Source: Phormidesmis priestleyi
Lineage (GTDB): Bacteria; Cyanobacteriota; Cyanobacteriia; Phormidesmidales; Phormidesmidaceae
Direction of reading: 5' to 3'
DNA: 8,329 nucleotides
NCBI GenBank assembly: GCA_003242115.1
Contig: QBMP01000084.1
Location: forward strand, 4,055-12,383
Made by a program: the position numbers and the translations under genes. Positions 6,460 to 8,329 of this stretch are shown here, piece by piece. Each line of letters opens with the position of its first letter. Within the stretch, counting starts at the first letter, position 1. The notes under the pieces are model-generated. The model had not been told where the DNA came from, made no database searches, and saw nothing but the letters and a program-made list of their open reading frames with translations.

Positions 6460-6488
6460 AGTATAGGACAAGATCCTATCGACTGCAA
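6460..6488 (-). promoter_or_regulatory. Sigma-70-type promoter for the STAS gene, with internal dyad
   Basis: Minus-strand TTGCAG (6483-6488) and TATACT (6460-6465) are separated by exactly 17 bp. The -10 matches consensus at 5 of 6 bases and the -35 at 3 of 6. Expected transcript start is near 6453, about 43 nt before the ATC candidate start. The perfect dyad ATAGGA/TCCTAT (6463-6468 and 6474-6479) fills the spacer and overlaps the -10, as an operator would. Confidence 0.5.
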
Positions 6489-6511
6489 GAAAGATGCTAG
6501 TCCTTAAATGG

Positions 6512-6591
6512 CTGCCCTGACGATTGCACAAACAAATGCGAGGGCAGTTGCACTGACAAAGCCATGAACATCATGCCCTATTGAGGGGCAG
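6512..6591. other. Four alternately complementary segments between carA and the STAS promoter
   Basis: CTGCCCT (6512-6518), AGGGCAG (6541-6547), TGCCCT (6574-6579) and AGGGGCAG (6584-6591) alternate in polarity. Each can pair with its neighbour: the first two over 7 bp, the middle two over 6 bp, and the last two as a short hairpin with one bulged G. The pairings exclude one another, as in attenuator or switch RNAs. No T-run follows on either strand. Confidence 0.4.
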
Positions 6592-6626
6592 TTTCTGGCA
6601 GCGCAGCAATTTTTTTGTGCTTAATT

Positions 6627-6681
6627 GAGCTGTTTGACGGCTATCTAACAGCTACTTGGCAGCTATTTGGCAGCTATTTGA
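6627..6681. repeat. 11-bp imperfect tandem repeat, five copies, across the carA stop codon
   Basis: On the minus strand five 11-mers run in tandem from 6681 to 6627: TCAAATAGCTG, CCAAATAGCTG, CCAAGTAGCTG, TTAGATAGCCG and TCAAACAGCTC. The first encodes part of the CarA C-terminus, the second contains the TAG stop (6663-6665), and the rest are non-coding. Similarity decays away from the gene. Confidence 0.8.
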
Positions 6682-7859
6682 CGCTCTCGCATTGTTTGGA
6701 CGAAGTTAGCAAACAGGTAGTCAGCGTCGTGAGGCCCCGGACTAGCTTCGGGGTGATATTGCACCGAAAAAACGGGCAGATGCTTATGGCGAATACCGGC
6801 AACGGTTTGGTCATTGAGATTGAGATGGGTAATTTCGACGCGATCGCTGTTAATAGAATTTGAGCTTAAGGCAAAGCCGTGATTTTGGCTGGTAATTTCA
6901 ACTTGCTCGGTAAGACCACAGGGCTGATTAAGGCCACGATGGCCAAACTTGAGCTTGAAGGTTTCAGCGCCGAGAGACAGCCCCAAAATTTGATGACCCA
7001 TACAAATGCCAAAGGTCGGCAATTCACTCTCTAGCAGGGCTTTAGCGATTTCTGGAGCGCCCGTGACCGCAGCGGGATCGCCGGGGCCATTCGATAGAAA
7101 AATGCCGTCAGGCTGGTAGCTAAGAATTGTTTCGGGGGATGTATCGGCAGGCACGACAATGACGCGACAACCGTAGCTAGCGAGTCGTTTGAGAATGTTG
7201 CGCTTGATCCCAAAGTCAACGGCGACGACTGTTAACGGCTGATCGGGCAATGGCTGATCGGATAATGGCTGGCCGGAAGGTGAGCGACCGTCTGGAATCG
7301 CATTGGCACTAAAAGCCCAGTTTTGATCGGTAGCTTCGTTCCATTCGTAAATTTCGCGAGTGCTGACTTCTTTGACCAAATTAAGACCTTCCATAGAAGG
7401 TAAGGTTTGGAGCTGCCGCAGCAGTTCTTCGGAATCGAGCACCTCGCTGGAAATGATGCCATTCATCGCGCCGACGCTGCGCAGTTTGCGGGTCAGCGCG
7501 CGGGTATCAATGCCATAGATACCGGGAATCTGATGGCTTTTAAGGTAGTCGCCAAGCGATTGGGTGGAGCGCCAATTGCTGGGGCGATCGCAGATATTTT
7601 TAGCGATCGCGCCTTTCGCATAAGGCCGACAAGACTCTTCATCTTCAGCATTGACGCCTGTATTGCCCAGCTCCGGGTAGGTAAAGGTGACCATTTGGCC
7701 GCAGTAGCTCGGATCGGTCAAAACTTCTTGATAGCCAGTCATACCCGTATTAAAAACGACCTCGCCCATCGTGGTGCCAGTCGCGCCAAATGACCACCCT
7801 CTATAAATTGATCCATCTTCTAAAACGAGTAAAGCAGGCTGAGCAGTGGGGTCAAACAT
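6663..7859 (-). CDS. carA: Carbamoyl-phosphate synthase small subunit (glutamine amidotransferase)
   Basis: CarA hydrolyses glutamine and channels ammonia to the large subunit CarB, which makes carbamoyl phosphate for pyrimidines and arginine (EC 6.3.5.5). The 398-residue product is of usual length. The N-terminal CPSase_sm domain (about 8-160) includes [14 protein letters not shown] and [15 protein letters not shown]. The class I glutaminase domain (about 210-390) has FLSNGPGDP (254-262), nucleophile Cys286 in GICMGHQ, and His369 and Glu371 in YHPE, so the triad is complete. Between the domains a linker carries the pentapeptide-like repeat [15 protein letters not shown] (195-209). The ATG at 7859 gives a normal family N-terminus. 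A likely promoter lies about 70-100 bp upstream. The gene is divergent from the right-edge gene. CarB is not in the window. The last codons and stop lie in an 11-bp tandem repeat. Confidence 0.97.
   Translation of the reverse strand: MFDPTAQPALLVLEDGSIYRGWSFGATGTTMGEVVFNTGMTGYQEVLTDPSYCGQMVTFTYPELGNTGVNAEDEESCRPYAKGAIAKNICDRPSNWRSTQSLGDYLKSHQIPGIYGIDTRALTRKLRSVGAMNGIISSEVLDSEELLRQLQTLPSMEGLNLVKEVSTREIYEWNEATDQNWAFSANAIPDGRSPSGQPLSDQPLPDQPLTVVAVDFGIKRNILKRLASYGCRVIVVPADTSPETILSYQPDGIFLSNGPGDPAAVTGAPEIAKALLESELPTFGICMGHQILGLSLGAETFKLKFGHRGLNQPCGLTEQVEITSQNHGFALSSNSINSDRVEITHLNLNDQTVAGIRHKHLPVFSVQYHPEASPGPHDADYLFANFVQTMRERQIAAK
7237..7281 (-). repeat. 15-bp in-frame tandem repeat, three copies, in carA
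   Basis: Plus-strand units at 7237-7251, 7252-7266 and 7267-7281 all begin GGCTG and share most bases; the third is the most diverged. They encode [10 protein letters not shown] and SGQPL in the linker between the two CarA domains. The period is a multiple of 3, so copy-number change keeps the frame. Confidence 0.75.
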
Positions 7860-7932
7860 AGGCTTAAAGGGCTGATTGGAGGGCTAATAGAAAGCTGTCA
7901 GATGATTGGCGAATGACTGAAGGCACTGGCTA

Positions 7933-7962
7933 GAAATACGGGGCTTGAGCAACACCTGTCAA
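7933..7962 (-). promoter_or_regulatory. Candidate carA promoter
   Basis: Minus-strand TTGACA (7957-7962) is a perfect -35 consensus. TATTTC (7933-7938) follows after 18 bp and is a weak -10 (3 of 6). The expected start near 7926 would give a leader of about 67 nt before the carA ATG. Confidence 0.4.
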
Positions 7963-8062
7963 TAATATCCGTATAAGACATGAGCGAACTTAAGAATAGG
8001 TCAGGGAAAATTAACGTTATGGCGTACAGCGCGACATAACTGCTTACTTTTTTACCGTTCTT

Positions 8063-8329
8063 ATGGGCCTATTGCACGCTAGATATCGTTTCATATTATT
8101 GCCTAGTTTTTTGGGCTTGCTCTGTTACGGATGTAACACGACGGTAGCCAGCGTAAAAGAAACAGCTAGTTTTCAGGCAGACACGACAGCCGTTTCGACT
8201 GAGCCATCTGAGCCGACTGAGCCGACTGAGCCGACTGAGCCGACTGAGCCATCTGAGTCAGGATCTGTCGCTTCGCCACAAGATAATTCCGAGTCTGCTG
8301 CTGCCTATCGAGAAGCGATTAACCTGGCT
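8063..8329 (+). CDS. Exported protein, probable lipoprotein with TEP repeat and TPR start; cut by right edge
   Basis: The ATG at 8063 opens a frame that continues past the window; 89 residues are visible. Residues 1-24 look like an export signal: basic residues (HARYR), a hydrophobic stretch FILLPSFLGLL (10-20), then CYGC with Gly before Cys24. This resembles a lipobox but is imperfect, since position -3 is Cys and not Leu. Residues 46-66 are a low-complexity run of TEP and SEP units, probably an extended spacer. The segment AAAYREAINLA (79-89) has the pattern of a tetratricopeptide repeat helix, so the mature protein is likely a TPR protein held outside the cytoplasmic membrane. There is no Shine-Dalgarno sequence. 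It is divergent from carA with 203 bp between start codons. Function is unknown, and the TPR call rests on one partial helix. Confidence 0.72.
   Translation, partial: MGLLHARYRFILLPSFLGLLCYGCNTTVASVKETASFQADTTAVSTEPSEPTEPTEPTEPTEPSESGSVASPQDNSESAAAYREAINLA
8198..8260 (+). repeat. 9-bp in-frame tandem repeat, seven copies, encoding TEP/SEP
   Basis: Seven 9-bp units, mostly ACTGAGCCG with TCTGAGCCG and similar variants, run without a break. The four central copies are identical, which suggests recent expansion. Copy-number change would alter the length of the Pro/Glu spacer without shifting the frame. Confidence 0.9.

Noticed and set aside
6615..6863. An 82-codon plus-strand frame across the carA 3' end
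   Set aside because: It is antisense to carA and runs through the 11-bp tandem repeat; no start signal or family likeness.
7407..7793. A 128-codon plus-strand frame opposite carA
   Set aside because: It is a shadow of carA, whose frame has intact catalytic motifs.
7945..7977. Plus-strand TTGAGC and TATAAG as a promoter for the right-edge gene
   Set aside because: The spacing is 21 bp, outside the usual 16-18, and no better -35 is present.

Overview
The window reads as cyanobacterial chromosome. It carries eleven copies of the octamer GCGATCGC (HIP1), for example at 62, 1027, 1362, 1586, 2885, 3121, 4998, 5850, 6840, 7584 and 7603. It also holds families typical of cyanobacteria: a DUF1816 protein, a cyanobacterial-type STAS protein, and an RlmB with a long basic N-terminal tail. 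Most starts lack a Shine-Dalgarno sequence, as is usual in this phylum. The genus cannot be fixed from the sequence alone.

Layout, left to right. Minus strand: the N-terminal third of a prolyl iminopeptidase running off the left edge (1-353), preceded by a 55-residue unrecognised protein (466-633). Next comes a 370-bp AT-rich leader with three small dyads. Plus strand: the glycogen debranching enzyme glgX (1004-3190), followed 51 bp later by an alkyltransferase-like DNA-lesion sensor (3242-3571). Minus strand again, read right to left: carA (7859-6663), a STAS anti-sigma-antagonist-like gene (about 6410-6042), Mini-III ribonuclease mrnC (5967-5566), 23S rRNA methyltransferase rlmB (5457-4243), a 337-bp gap, and a DUF1816 gene (3905-3639). 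At the right edge a plus-strand secreted or lipoprotein gene with a TEP repeat and an apparent TPR start (from 8063) runs divergently from carA and leaves the window.

How the genes work together. They are mainly housekeeping: glycogen breakdown, pyrimidine and arginine precursor synthesis (CarA), and 23S rRNA maturation (MrnC for end processing, RlmB for modification, adjacent and co-directional). The STAS gene has its own good promoter with an operator-like dyad and probably heads a STAS-mrnC-rlmB transcription unit.

The most unusual spot is the 5' end of the STAS gene. The conserved N-terminal strands of the domain are encoded, but no ATG, GTG, TTG or CTG lies in frame upstream of them. 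The best candidate is an ATC codon 8 nt after a perfect AGGAGG, which itself sits in a palindrome. An ATG-initiated 11-codon ORF overlaps the same spot in the other frame, so translational coupling, +1 frameshifting or a sequencing indel are alternatives. Other notable structure: short tandem repeats at or near the 3' ends of three successive minus-strand genes, alternately pairing segments between carA and STAS, a 9-bp hairpin just ahead of the Mini-III gene, and in-frame repeats in carA and the right-edge gene. I see no CRISPR array, insertion sequence, tRNA, rRNA or recognisable defence system.
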